From Serratia sp. AKBS12 (GTDB taxonomy: Bacteria; Pseudomonadota; Gammaproteobacteria; Enterobacterales; Enterobacteriaceae), in NCBI RefSeq assembly GCF_024793895.1, contig NZ_JANUSB010000008.1, positions 1 through 34,283 of the forward strand: a stretch of DNA of 34,283 nucleotides, in the 5' to 3' direction. Shown piece by piece: positions 1 through 9,896 of the stretch. Both the position numbers and the translations under genes were made by a program. Below the pieces are notes generated by a model, which was not told the DNA's origin, did no database searches, and was given only the letters and a program-made list of their open reading frames with translations. Position 1 is the stretch's first letter. Every line of letters begins with the position of its first letter.

Positions 1-28
1 CATGCGAGAGTAGGACACTGCCAGGCAT
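1..28 (+). rRNA. rrf: 5S rRNA, 3' end only
   Basis: The first 28 bases match the 3' end of an enterobacterial 5S rRNA, ending in the conserved CTGCCAGGCAT that pairs with the 5' end of the molecule. The rest lies left of the window. A rho-independent terminator follows, so this is the end of an rRNA operon, with no tRNA gene after the 5S. By gene order it corresponds to E. coli rrnB. Confidence 0.9.
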
Positions 29-42
29 CAAATAAAGCAACA

Positions 43-75
43 AGCCCTACGCGCAAGCGTGGGGCTTTTTGTTTT
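43..75 (+). terminator. rRNA operon terminator
   Basis: A 10-bp stem (43-52 with 57-66, one G-T pair) closes a GCAA tetraloop and is followed by a T-rich tract. It lies 14 bases after the 5S 3' end, the expected place for the rrn intrinsic terminator. Confidence 0.93.
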
Positions 76-80
76 GGTGG

Positions 81-412
81 GTATCTAGCCAGAGAATTAG
101 TATATACCTACAGCTATAAATAAACGCTAATGATATACATAGCGCTTTATAGATATAGCTACATTTCACCTTATCCTTCCTCGCTTAATAAGTGGCTAAA
201 GAAAGTTATATCGCTACCAGCTTGATAGTTTCCATATCAAATATTTAACTACTGCATTGATTAATATTGGATTATTCCTGTATCACTACGCTGTTAAGTG
301 ATATTTGTCAGATTTACGTCGTCAAAGGGATAACAATCACAACAAATAATAGCCACACGCGTTTAATCGAGTAGACTAAGCGATAATATGTTCTGCAAGA
401 GTATTTACTATC
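81..412. other. AT-rich intergenic spacer before murB
   Basis: About 330 bases without a convincing gene. The stretch is visibly richer in A and T than the coding DNA around it. It must hold the murB promoter, but no strong sigma-70 promoter stands out. The best candidate is TTGATA at 222-227 with TTTAAC at 244-249 (16-bp spacer). No tRNA, insertion sequence or long repeat is visible. Confidence 0.5.
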
Positions 413-1450
413 ATGTCTACTGAAAGCGCTTCTTTAAAAAACCACAATACGTTTGCGCTCCCGATCAATGCTGCGCAACTGGTCATAGCAGAAAAAATCG
501 AACTGATGATCAAGGTATGGCAGAAGTCGCAAAAGCGGCAAGAGCCATTACTGATACTTGGTGAAGGAAGTAACGTGCTGTTTCTTGAAGATTTTGCCGG
601 CACGGTCATGATCAATAAATTGCATGGCATTAACGTTCGCGAAGAGCAGGATGCTTGGCATTTACACGTCAGCGCCGGCGAAAACTGGCATAAGTTGGTC
701 AGCCATACGTTGGAAAAGGGTATGCATGGCCTGGAAAATCTGGCCCTGATACCGGGTTGTGTCGGTTCGGCACCTATACAGAATATCGGCGCTTATGGCG
801 TTGAGCTGAAAAATGTCTGTGAATATGTTGATTTGCTGAGTTTCAGAACGGGTGAAATAGATCGCATGAGCCCAGAGCGTTGCGAATTTGGCTATAGGGA
901 AAGCATTTTCAAGCATCAATATAGAACCGGTTACATCATCGTTGCCGTGGGGCTGAAGCTTAACAAGACGTGGCAACCTTCGCTGGGTTATGGCGATCTG
1001 ACCAAACTGGATCCTGCGAGCGTAACGCCACGGCAGGTGTTTGATGCCGTCTGTGAGATGCGCCGCAGCAAGTTGCCTGACCCAAGGATCACCGGCAATG
1101 CCGGCAGCTTCTTTAAAAATCCGGTTGTTAGCGCAGAGGCCGCAGCCAACCTGCTGGCGAGCTATCCAACCATGCCACATTTTCCGCAGCATGACGGGCA
1201 GGTAAAATTGGCCGCGGGCTGGTTGATCGATCAATGCCAGCTTAAAGGTTATCGTATCGGTGGAGCTGCCGTACACAGTAAACAAGCCCTGGTGCTGATA
1301 AACCAGGGCGATGCGCTGCCACAGGATGTCGTCGCTTTGGCACGGCACGTGCGTAATACCGTAGCCGACAGGTTCGATGTTTGGTTAGAGCCTGAGGTGC
1401 GTTTCATTAGCGCTACAGGCGAGGTAAATGCCGTGGAGGTGCTTTCATGA
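413..1450 (+). CDS. murB: UDP-N-acetylenolpyruvoylglucosamine reductase MurB
   Basis: This cytosolic FAD enzyme reduces UDP-GlcNAc-enolpyruvate with NADPH to UDP-N-acetylmuramate, the second committed step of peptidoglycan precursor synthesis. The 345 residues fit a type I (E. coli-like) MurB of about 342. Visible features are the FAD-binding GEGSNVL at 50-56, the [17 protein letters not shown] block at 113-129, [10 protein letters not shown] with the proton-donating serine at S232 (E. coli S229), and WLEPEVRF with E328 (E. coli E325). The N-terminal FAD_binding_4 and C-terminal MurB_C domains are both complete. The start at 413 places NTF near the N-terminus as in E. coli. The last four bases overlap birA (ATGA), as in other enterics, implying translational coupling. 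Confidence 0.97.
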   Translation: MSTESASLKNHNTFALPINAAQLVIAEKIELMIKVWQKSQKRQEPLLILGEGSNVLFLEDFAGTVMINKLHGINVREEQDAWHLHVSAGENWHKLVSHTLEKGMHGLENLALIPGCVGSAPIQNIGAYGVELKNVCEYVDLLSFRTGEIDRMSPERCEFGYRESIFKHQYRTGYIIVAVGLKLNKTWQPSLGYGDLTKLDPASVTPRQVFDAVCEMRRSKLPDPRITGNAGSFFKNPVVSAEAAANLLASYPTMPHFPQHDGQVKLAAGWLIDQCQLKGYRIGGAAVHSKQALVLINQGDALPQDVVALARHVRNTVADRFDVWLEPEVRFISATGEVNAVEVLS

Positions 1451-2409
1451 AAGATACCAAAATCCCTTTAAAGCTTATTTCATCATTGTCAGATGGAGAA
1501 TTTCATTCTGGCGAGCAACTGGGTGAAGAGCTGGGCATGAGCCGGGCAGCGATTAATAAACATATCCAGACGATTCGTGAATGGGGAATGGACGTCTTTA
1601 CGGTGCCAGGTAAGGGGTATAGTTTACCTGCACCTATCCAGCTGCTGGACGCGCAACGTATATTGCAACGGCTAGCTGATAAGCGTGTAACCGTACTGCC
1701 GGTTGTTGATTCAACCAACCAGTACCTGCTTGACCGTATCACCGATCTGGCATCAGGCGATGCCTGTGTCGCTGAATATCAGCAGGCGGGCCGAGGACGA
1801 CGTGGACGGCATTGGGTATCTCCGTTCGGCGCCAACCTTTACCTTTCGATGTTCTGGCGGTTGGAGCAAGGGCCTGCGGCGGCAATTGGCCTGAGCCTGG
1901 TTATCGGTATTGTCATGACCGAGGTGCTACAGCGTCTCGGCGCCGAAAAGGTTCGCGTTAAGTGGCCAAACGATCTATATCTGAACGATCGAAAGTTGGC
2001 CGGGATTCTGGTAGAACTGACCGGTAAAACAGGAGATGCGGCGCAATTGGTGATTGGTGCCGGCATTAATCTGGCGATGCGCGAAACCAATGCTGATGCT
2101 ATCAATCAAGGTTGGATTAACCTGCAGGAAGCCGGTATTACTATCGATCGTAACGAGCTGGCCGCGATGTTGCTTAATGAAATGCGCAGGGCATTACGGC
2201 AGTTTGAACAAGAAGGGCTGGCACCATTTATTTCGCGCTGGCGCAATTTGGATAACTTTATCGATCGACCAGTAAAGTTGCTGATTGGTGAACAGCAGAT
2301 ATTCGGTATTGCCCGTGGTATCGATCAGCAGGGTGCTTTGCTACTCGAGCAAGACGGTGAGTTAAAACCGTTTATTGGTGGCGAAATATCACTGCGAAGC
2401 GCCGAATAA
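1447..2409 (+). CDS. birA: Biotin-protein ligase and biotin operon repressor BirA
   Basis: BirA activates biotin to biotinoyl-5'-AMP and transfers it to the biotin carboxyl carrier protein of acetyl-CoA carboxylase. When loaded but idle it dimerises and represses the bio operon. The 320 residues match the E. coli length. A winged helix-turn-helix occupies about residues 10-60 ([20 protein letters not shown]). The adenylate-binding loop GRGRRG is at 115-120, and [17 protein letters not shown] carries the catalytic-domain lysine near 183. The C-terminal SH3-like part ends [10 protein letters not shown]. The presence of the DNA-binding domain makes this a group II (repressor) BirA. The start overlaps the murB stop by four bases. 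The bio operon itself is not in this window. Confidence 0.97.
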   Translation: MKDTKIPLKLISSLSDGEFHSGEQLGEELGMSRAAINKHIQTIREWGMDVFTVPGKGYSLPAPIQLLDAQRILQRLADKRVTVLPVVDSTNQYLLDRITDLASGDACVAEYQQAGRGRRGRHWVSPFGANLYLSMFWRLEQGPAAAIGLSLVIGIVMTEVLQRLGAEKVRVKWPNDLYLNDRKLAGILVELTGKTGDAAQLVIGAGINLAMRETNADAINQGWINLQEAGITIDRNELAAMLLNEMRRALRQFEQEGLAPFISRWRNLDNFIDRPVKLLIGEQQIFGIARGIDQQGALLLEQDGELKPFIGGEISLRSAE

Positions 2410-2417
2410 TCTTAAAT

Positions 2418-2444
2418 TATCAGGGGGCATCCGCTCCCCTGATA
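2418..2444. terminator. Hairpin between convergent birA and coaA
   Basis: A 9-bp perfect stem (2418-2426 with 2436-2444) lies in the 43-base gap between the two converging genes. AT-rich sequence flanks both sides (T-rich after 2444 on the plus strand, A-rich before 2418), so it probably terminates both transcripts. Confidence 0.75.
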
Positions 2445-2452
2445 TATCTGGT

Positions 2453-3403
2453 TTATTTTCTTAAGCGCACGCTTTCAACCGCATGATTGGCGCTTTTAGT
2501 CATGATGAGACTTGCACGCTCGCGAGTTGGTAGGATGTTTTGCTGTAAATTCAGACCGTTAATCTCGTTCCATAACTGCGTGGCAATATTTACCGCTTCG
2601 CTTTCAGACAGCTTGGCATAGTTATGGAAATACGAATCCGGATTGGAAAATGCGCCCTGGCGGAATTTGAGAAAACGGTTGATATACCAGGTTTGCAGTA
2701 AATCTTCAGGCGCATCAACATATATGGAAAAATCAACAAAGTCTGAAACAAATACATGATGCGGATCATGTGGATAATCCATACCGCTCTGCAAGACATT
2801 AAGGCCCTCCAGAATCAATATATCGGGTTGTTCTATTACCTTATTACCCTCAGGCACAACATCATATATCAGGTGCGAATAAACCGGCGCAGTGACGCGC
2901 TTGGCACCAGATTTCACTTCTGAAACGAATTTCACCAGGCTATGCATATCATAGGATTGGGGAAAGCCTTTCTTCTTCATTAGACCACGTTCATTCAGCA
3001 CCTTGTTAGGATGCAGAAAACCATCGGTGGTGATCAGCTCTACGCTGCGATGTTCCGGCCAGCGGCTAAGCAGGGCTTGCAGCAAACGCGCTGTGGTACT
3101 TTTGCCTACGGCCACGCTGCCGGCAATACCAATCACATACGGTATTCTCTGGCCGTCAGTGCCAAGAAACTGTTCCAGTACAGCCTGACGGCGCAGGTTC
3201 GAACTGATATAGAAGTTCAGCAGTCGCGAAAGCGGCAGATAGATTTGCGCTACTTCCTCCAAAGAGAGATCTTCGTTAATCCCTTTTAGTTTAACGATCT
3301 CTTCTTCCGACAACGTCAGCGGCACCGAATCTCGCAACGCAGCCCATTGGGTACGATCGAACTGTAGATAAGGCGTCGCTAAAGATTGATCTCTTTTTAT
3401 CAT
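2453..3403 (-). CDS. coaA: Pantothenate kinase, type I
   Basis: CoaA phosphorylates pantothenate with ATP in the first, rate-limiting step of coenzyme A synthesis and is feedback-inhibited by CoA in E. coli. The product has 316 residues, the same as E. coli. The P-loop GSVAVGKS is at 95-102 with K101. The blocks [27 protein letters not shown] and [15 protein letters not shown] that line the pantothenate and CoA sites are all intact. The protein ends [11 protein letters not shown]. It is transcribed alone, convergent to birA and divergent from the tRNA operon, the same arrangement as in E. coli. Confidence 0.97.
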   Translation of the reverse strand: MIKRDQSLATPYLQFDRTQWAALRDSVPLTLSEEEIVKLKGINEDLSLEEVAQIYLPLSRLLNFYISSNLRRQAVLEQFLGTDGQRIPYVIGIAGSVAVGKSTTARLLQALLSRWPEHRSVELITTDGFLHPNKVLNERGLMKKKGFPQSYDMHSLVKFVSEVKSGAKRVTAPVYSHLIYDVVPEGNKVIEQPDILILEGLNVLQSGMDYPHDPHHVFVSDFVDFSIYVDAPEDLLQTWYINRFLKFRQGAFSNPDSYFHNYAKLSESEAVNIATQLWNEINGLNLQQNILPTRERASLIMTKSANHAVESVRLRK

Positions 3404-3477
3404 AAGCCAAATTCTGCCTGTTAACGCAGGTTGGGAACGGCGCCGGACGCCAACTCCAGATAATAAACAAGCTGCAT

Positions 3478-3483
3478 ATTATA
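3478..3483 (-). promoter_or_regulatory. Candidate coaA promoter -10 box
   Basis: Read on the minus strand, 3483-3478 is a perfect TATAAT about 75 bases upstream of the coaA start codon. No good -35 hexamer is seen 16-18 bases further upstream (the minus strand reads TCTACG or GTCTAC), so the call rests on the -10 alone. Confidence 0.45.
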
Positions 3484-3985
3484 GATAGCTGGCTTTCAGG
3501 CGTAGACTTTTTTCGAAAATGTTGTCGATCGACAGCAGATTATGTCAATTGTGCGAACGGGCACGCACTGATAATGAGAGAGCTGCAAACGCTATTCACA
3601 GGCGTTGAGCCTGCTTATGCAGCGTGTGAGCGACCTAATCGCGGTCAGGTTGATACCATACCGTTAGGCTGCCCGAGTGCTAGAGATGACGTGGCAGTCA
3701 GTAGCCTACAGTCACGCGACATGAGAACGTTATCATTGGTAATCGCGGGCTAACAACGTGGAGATGTGCGTTCTGCGCCGGGGGACCAGGCAAACTCGAT
3801 GCATCAATGAGAGTTATCAATATGGATATGCAAACGACGCGGTTAACACCCGCGAAAAATTCGTGAAGCAGATAAAATGAAGCGAATGATTGATGTTTAT
3901 TTGTACGCCGCACTGGCGGAATTGCCGGACATTTTGCAAATTTGGGTAATTTATGAGCGAAAGTGCACGTAACGCAATTTTTTTG
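3484..3985. other. Gene-free stretch between coaA and the tRNA operon
   Basis: About 500 bases with no supportable gene; the short open frames here have no recognisable product or ribosome binding site. Small inverted repeats are present: TAGGCT at 3665-3670 can pair with AGCCTA about 35 bases downstream, with a nested CTGCC/GGCAG. AT-rich sequence at about 3940-3985 lies just upstream of the tRNA promoter, where UP elements and Fis sites are expected for stable-RNA operons. Confidence 0.4.
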
Positions 3986-4014
3986 TTGCATAGGCCGCCC
4001 GCTCTACCTAGAAT
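3986..4014 (+). promoter_or_regulatory. Stable-RNA promoter of the tRNA-tuf operon
   Basis: The -35 TTGCAT (3986-3991) and -10 TAGAAT (4009-4014) are separated by exactly 17 bp, 15 bp before the first tRNA. A GC-rich discriminator (GCGCTGCAC) follows the -10, as in stringently controlled rRNA and tRNA promoters. Confidence 0.85.
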
Positions 4015-4028
4015 GCGCTGCACTTGAT

Positions 4029-4104
<76 letters not shown>

Positions 4105-4126
4105 TCAAGTACAAAAGATAAAATCT

Positions 4127-4211
<85 letters not shown>

Positions 4212-4374
4212 ATCTTGTCTTCGGCAAAAGCTTGCGGGAGACGAAGGCGATAGCCTTCAACGGTTCGGGTTGTACAGCGCATCTGATGCTGTATGACGCG
4301 AAGGGTTAGGAATCAAGCGATCTGTTTCCCACCCTAAAATTCTACAGAAAAATCAGGTAGCCGAGTTCCAGGAT
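4212..4374 (+). other. Structured tyrU-glyT spacer
   Basis: This 163-base spacer inside the tRNA operon carries no tRNA. It has a perfect 6-bp hairpin (4243-4248 with 4253-4258, loop GATA) and a second 6-bp hairpin (4273-4278 with 4288-4293). These may guide processing of the precursor or be tRNA-derived remnants. No T-tract follows, so they are not obvious terminators. Confidence 0.5.
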
Positions 4375-4449
<75 letters not shown>

Positions 4450-4455
4450 AGATGT

Positions 4456-4531
4456 GCTGATATAGCTCAGTTGGTAGAGCGCACCCTTGGTAAGGGTGAG
4501 GTCGGCAGTTCGAATCTGCCTATCAGCACCA
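4456..4531 (+). tRNA. thrT: tRNA-Thr (GGU)
   Basis: A 76-base tRNA with acceptor stem GCTGATA/TATCAGC, anticodon GGT at 4489-4491 and encoded CCA. It reads ACC and ACU. It is the last tRNA before tuf, as in E. coli, where tRNA processing separates it from the EF-Tu message. Confidence 0.97.
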
Positions 4532-4604
4532 CTTCTTATTTTCTCGCCCCCTGATTTTCATTCTGTTATAGATTCAGCAAGCATATGCTTGGTTGATGTG
4601 GTGA

Positions 4605-5825
<1,221 letters not shown>

Positions 5826-5855
5826 TCGCTGATAATATTTGACGCGACACGCGGT

Positions 5856-5882
5856 AAAAGGGCATCATTTGATGCCCTTTTT
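5856..5882 (+). terminator. tuf operon terminator
   Basis: A stem of 11 bp (5856-5866 with 5871-5881) with loop ATTT runs directly into a T-tract 30 bases after the tuf stop codon. It is a classical intrinsic terminator and the A-rich 5' arm could also allow function on the opposite strand. Confidence 0.93.
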
Positions 5883-5900
5883 CTACGCTGTGAACTAGAA

Positions 5901-5946
5901 CCTATCTCATCAGCGATTTTGCAGTCATAATCATTGGTGAGATGGG
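5901..5946. repeat. Inverted repeat upstream of secE
   Basis: The arms 5901-5912 and 5935-5946 can form a 12-bp stem with two G-T pairs around a 22-base loop. It lies just after the tuf terminator and just before a possible secE promoter (TTGACT at 5960-5965; only a poor -10, TAAACA at 5982-5987). Confidence 0.45.
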
Positions 5947-6021
5947 CTCTTAAACCGTATTGACTGAAATACGTCATAGCGTAAACACCGAGTGCTGTTT
6001 AGCAGCATCTGATCGGTTTGG

Positions 6022-6044
6022 TTTGCCTCGCTTTGCGAGGCAAA
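6022..6044 (+). promoter_or_regulatory. Strong hairpin in the secE leader
   Basis: A perfect 10-bp stem (6022-6031 with 6035-6044) around TTT ends 36 bases before the secE start and is followed by a T-rich run (GTTGTTTGTT). It resembles a weak intrinsic terminator or attenuator, but the run is broken by G residues. Confidence 0.55.
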
Positions 6045-6080
6045 GTTGTTTGTTCTGAATCATAAGTGACAGGTTGGTTT

Positions 6081-6464
6081 ATGAGTGCGAATACCGAGGC
6101 TCAAGGGAGCGGGCGCGGCCTGGAAGCGGTTAAGTGGCTGATTGTCGCCGTTCTGTTGGTTGTGGCTATTGTCGGTAATTATTACTACCGCGATTTCAGC
6201 CTGCCATTGCGCGCGCTGGCTGTTGTAGTGGTTATTGCTGTTGCGGGCGGCATTGCCCTGATGACCACCAAAGGCAAGGCTACCGTAGCGTTTGCGCGTG
6301 AAGCGCGTACCGAAGTCCGTAAAGTGATTTGGCCAACCCGCCAGGAAACGCTACATACCACGTTGATCGTCGCCGCGGTAACTGCCGTGATGTCACTGAT
6401 TCTGTGGGGGCTGGATGGCATTCTGGTCCGTTTGGTATCGTTTATTACTGGCCTGAGGTTCTAA
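6081..6464 (+). CDS. secE: Protein translocase subunit SecE
   Basis: SecE clamps SecY in the inner-membrane SecYEG channel and is essential for protein export. The start at 6081 gives 127 residues, exactly the E. coli length, beginning [16 protein letters not shown]; an in-frame upstream ATG at 6066 would add five unconserved residues. Three hydrophobic segments are visible at about 19-37, 45-63 and 93-112. Between the second and third lies the conserved amphipathic stretch [17 protein letters not shown], the essential cytoplasmic region. One base separates its stop from nusG, so the two are co-transcribed and probably coupled. Confidence 0.96.
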   Translation: MSANTEAQGSGRGLEAVKWLIVAVLLVVAIVGNYYYRDFSLPLRALAVVVVIAVAGGIALMTTKGKATVAFAREARTEVRKVIWPTRQETLHTTLIVAAVTAVMSLILWGLDGILVRLVSFITGLRF

Positions 6465-6465
6465 A

Positions 6466-7011
6466 ATGTCTGAAGCTCCAAAAAAACGTTGGTACGTCGT
6501 TCAGGCGTTTTCCGGTTTTGAAGGTCGCGTAGCGCAATCGCTGCGTGAGCACATCAAACTGCATGATATGGAAGAGCTGTTCGGCGAAGTGATGGTGCCT
6601 ACGGAAGAAGTGGTTGAAATCCGTGGTGGTCAGCGTCGCAAGAGCGAGCGCAAGTTCTTCCCCGGCTATGTGTTGGTACAGATGGTGATGAACGATGCCA
6701 GCTGGCACCTGGTGCGCAGCGTGCCACGCGTGATGGGCTTCATCGGCGGCACTTCCGATCGTCCGGCGCCTATCAGCGACAAAGAAGTTGACGCCATCAT
6801 GAATCGTCTGCAGCAGGTAGGTGATAAACCACGGCCGAAAACGCTGTTTGAACCAGGTGAGCTGGTACGTGTCAACGACGGTCCATTTGCCGACTTTAAT
6901 GGCGTGGTTGAAGAAGTTGACTACGAGAAGAGCCGCCTGAAGGTTTCGGTTTCCATTTTCGGCCGTGCAACGCCGGTGGAACTGGACTTCAGCCAGGTTG
7001 AAAAAGGCTGA
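6466..7011 (+). CDS. nusG: Transcription termination/antitermination factor NusG
   Basis: NusG binds the RNA polymerase clamp, suppresses pausing, links the enzyme to the leading ribosome through S10 (NusE), and recruits Rho. The 181 residues equal E. coli NusG. The N-terminal NGN domain (about 8-115) includes [12 protein letters not shown] and [11 protein letters not shown]. The C-terminal KOW domain (about 128-181) includes [19 protein letters not shown]. The only notable change is the last residue (EKG instead of EKA). It lies one base after secE. Confidence 0.98.
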   Translation: MSEAPKKRWYVVQAFSGFEGRVAQSLREHIKLHDMEELFGEVMVPTEEVVEIRGGQRRKSERKFFPGYVLVQMVMNDASWHLVRSVPRVMGFIGGTSDRPAPISDKEVDAIMNRLQQVGDKPRPKTLFEPGELVRVNDGPFADFNGVVEEVDYEKSRLKVSVSIFGRATPVELDFSQVEKG

Positions 7012-7044
7012 TTGAATAATCAGCAACACAAGCCGAATTGATGC

Positions 7045-8310
<1,266 letters not shown>

Positions 8311-8330
8311 TCGTTTAACGATTAATCGCT

Positions 8331-8359
8331 TTGACTTGGGGCATATTTTCACCTAGAAT
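8331..8359 (+). promoter_or_regulatory. rplJ (L10/rpoB operon) promoter
   Basis: TTGACT (8331-8336) and TAGAAT (8354-8359) are separated by 17 bp, near consensus for sigma-70. This matches the main E. coli promoter for rplJL-rpoBC. An 11-bp perfect inverted repeat (8335-8345 with 8362-8372) encloses the -10. Confidence 0.88.
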
Positions 8360-8421
8360 CTTATGCCCCAAGGTTTTGCTATAGGTGAATCGCCTATAGC
8401 GAGACAACAGAATTTTCGGTT

Positions 8422-8502
8422 GGAGCCTGGCCTAATCCAGGCCTCCGTCCAAGACCGCAGGTGTATCGCAAGATACTTAATCTTCCTGCGTAGACGGTGA
8501 CA
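8422..8502 (+). promoter_or_regulatory. Ribosomal protein L10 leader
   Basis: The rplJ 5' leader folds as in E. coli. GGAGCCTGG (8422-8430) pairs with CCAGGCCTCC (8437-8446) with one bulge. A second arm has CCGTC/GACGG (8445-8449 with 8493-8497), CGCAGG/CCTGCG (8456-8461 with 8485-8490), and GTATC/GATAC closed by a GCAA tetraloop. The L10-L12 complex binds this leader and represses translation of rplJL. A further 8-bp hairpin precedes it (8378-8385 with 8393-8400). The stretch 8311-8642 is thus promoter plus regulatory leader, with no gene. Confidence 0.88.
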
Positions 8503-8642
8503 GAGCCTAAAGAAATTTTTTAATGAATGTCTTTGCTGGATTCTGCTCACCGTGTTAAGCCGCTCGGCATGGCGCTTTTGCAAGATGCCGAGTGAAGTGA
8601 GTTCCGGGGTATTCCCCCGGCTAATCCAGGAGCAAAAAGCTA

Positions 8643-9140
8643 ATGGCATTAAATCTTCAAGACAAACAAGCGATTGTTGCTGAAGTCAACGAAGTAGCCA
8701 AAGGCGCGCTGTCTGCGGTTGTTGCGGATTCCCGCGGCGTTACCGTAGATAAAATGACTGAACTGCGTAAAGCAGGTCGTGAAGCTGGCGTTTACATGCG
8801 TGTTGTTCGTAACACCCTGATGCGTCGCGTAGTTGAAGGCACTCCATTCGAATGCCTGAAAGACACGTTTGTCGGTCCTACCTTGATTGCATTCTCTAAC
8901 GAACACCCGGGCGCTGCTGCTCGTCTGTTCAAAGAGTTCGCGAAAGCGAATGCAAAGTTCGAGGTTAAAGCTGCGGCCTTTGAAGGTGAGCTGATCCCTG
9001 CGGCACAAATCGACCGCTTGGCAACTCTGCCTACTTACGATGAAGCAATCGCACGCCTGATGGCAACCATGAAAGAAGCCGCTGCCGGCAAATTGGTTCG
9101 TACTCTGGCTGCTGTGCGCGATCAGAAAGAAGCTGCATAA
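8643..9140 (+). CDS. rplJ: 50S ribosomal protein L10
   Basis: L10 anchors L7/L12 dimers on the ribosome, forming the stalk that recruits translational GTPases. In complex with L12 it represses its own message. The 165 residues equal E. coli L10. The N-terminal rRNA/L11-binding part ([15 protein letters not shown], then [16 protein letters not shown]) and the C-terminal helix that receives L12 ([26 protein letters not shown]) are intact. A CCAGGAG Shine-Dalgarno lies at the usual distance. A 63-base gap leads to rplL. Confidence 0.98.
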   Translation: MALNLQDKQAIVAEVNEVAKGALSAVVADSRGVTVDKMTELRKAGREAGVYMRVVRNTLMRRVVEGTPFECLKDTFVGPTLIAFSNEHPGAAARLFKEFAKANAKFEVKAAAFEGELIPAAQIDRLATLPTYDEAIARLMATMKEAAAGKLVRTLAAVRDQKEAA

Positions 9141-9203
9141 GCCGCTCTTTCTTAGCCTTTGCTAACGTATTTACACTATTTCTGAATTTTAGGAACAATT
9201 GTT

Positions 9204-9569
9204 ATGTCTATCACTAAAGACCAAATCCTGGAAGCAGTAGCAGCTATGTCCGTAATGGACGTTGTTGAGCTGGTTTCCGCTATGGAAGAAAAATTCGGCG
9301 TTTCTGCTGCTGCCGCTGTAGCTGTTGCTGCAGGTCCAGCTGAAGCTGCTGAAGAAAAAACTGAGTTCGACGTTGTACTGTCTGCTGTTGGTGGCAACAA
9401 AGTTGCTGTTATCAAAGCAGTACGTGGCGCAACCGGTCTGGGCCTGAAAGAAGCTAAAGACCTGGTAGAATCTGCTCCAGCAGTACTGAAAGAAGGCATC
9501 AGCAAAGACGACGCTGAAGCTCTGAAAAAATCTCTGGAAGAAGCTGGTGCTTCTGTTGAAGTTAAATAA
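9204..9569 (+). CDS. rplL: 50S ribosomal protein L7/L12
   Basis: This acidic stalk protein is present as multiple dimers and activates GTP hydrolysis by EF-Tu, EF-G, IF2 and RF3. The 121 residues equal E. coli. An N-terminal dimerisation domain (1-32) is followed by an alanine-rich hinge ([18 protein letters not shown]), then the C-terminal factor-binding domain with [20 protein letters not shown]. The codon bias is extreme. AGGAAC precedes the start. The partial attenuator downstream lowers rpoBC expression relative to rplJL. Confidence 0.98.
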   Translation: MSITKDQILEAVAAMSVMDVVELVSAMEEKFGVSAAAAVAVAAGPAEAAEEKTEFDVVLSAVGGNKVAVIKAVRGATGLGLKEAKDLVESAPAVLKEGISKDDAEALKKSLEEAGASVEVK

Positions 9570-9609
9570 GTTTAACTTCTCAGAGTACAGTCTGGCTTAA
9601 CAGACTGAT

Positions 9610-9640
9610 GGCTGGTGACTTTTTGGTCACCAGCCTTTTT
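9610..9640 (+). terminator. rplL-rpoB partial attenuator
   Basis: A perfect 10-bp GC-rich stem (9610-9619 with 9626-9635) and a T5 tract lie 40 bases after rplL. In E. coli the equivalent structure stops most transcripts and lets a fraction continue into rpoBC. A smaller hairpin, CAGTCTG/CAGACTG (9588-9594 with 9601-9607), precedes it. Confidence 0.9.
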
Positions 9641-9896
9641 GCGCTGTAGGGCGTCAGTAGAGTTTCACACTGTTTGGCTACTGGCTAACCCCAATATTTT
9701 TTTCTATCGACGACTTAATATACTGTCCTTCCTGCCGCAGCCGAATCTGCCGCACAGCACAATGAAATGATTTAAGAGTGATAGAAACAGGTATTGCGGA
9801 AAGTGTTCCCGCTTTCCGGTCGACAAAATGGTGTTGCATGAACTGTCCTATTCGGACGGACAGAGTGGGTCACTGATCAGCGAGCTGAGGAACCCT
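9641..9896 (+). promoter_or_regulatory. rpoB leader and processing region
   Basis: No gene lies here. The stretch resembles the E. coli rplL-rpoB spacer, in which RNase III cuts the message. Hairpins include CGGAAAG/CTTTCCG (9797-9803 with 9812-9818) and CTGTCC/GGACAG (9843-9848 with 9858-9863), close to the rpoB start. The frame upstream of rpoB stays open from 9828 but has no Shine-Dalgarno or conservation supporting an earlier start. Confidence 0.55.

Noticed and set aside
9828..9896. Extended N-terminus for RpoB starting at 9828
   Set aside because: The conserved start MVYSYTEKK at 9897 has a GAGGAA Shine-Dalgarno; the upstream part overlaps leader hairpins and is not conserved.
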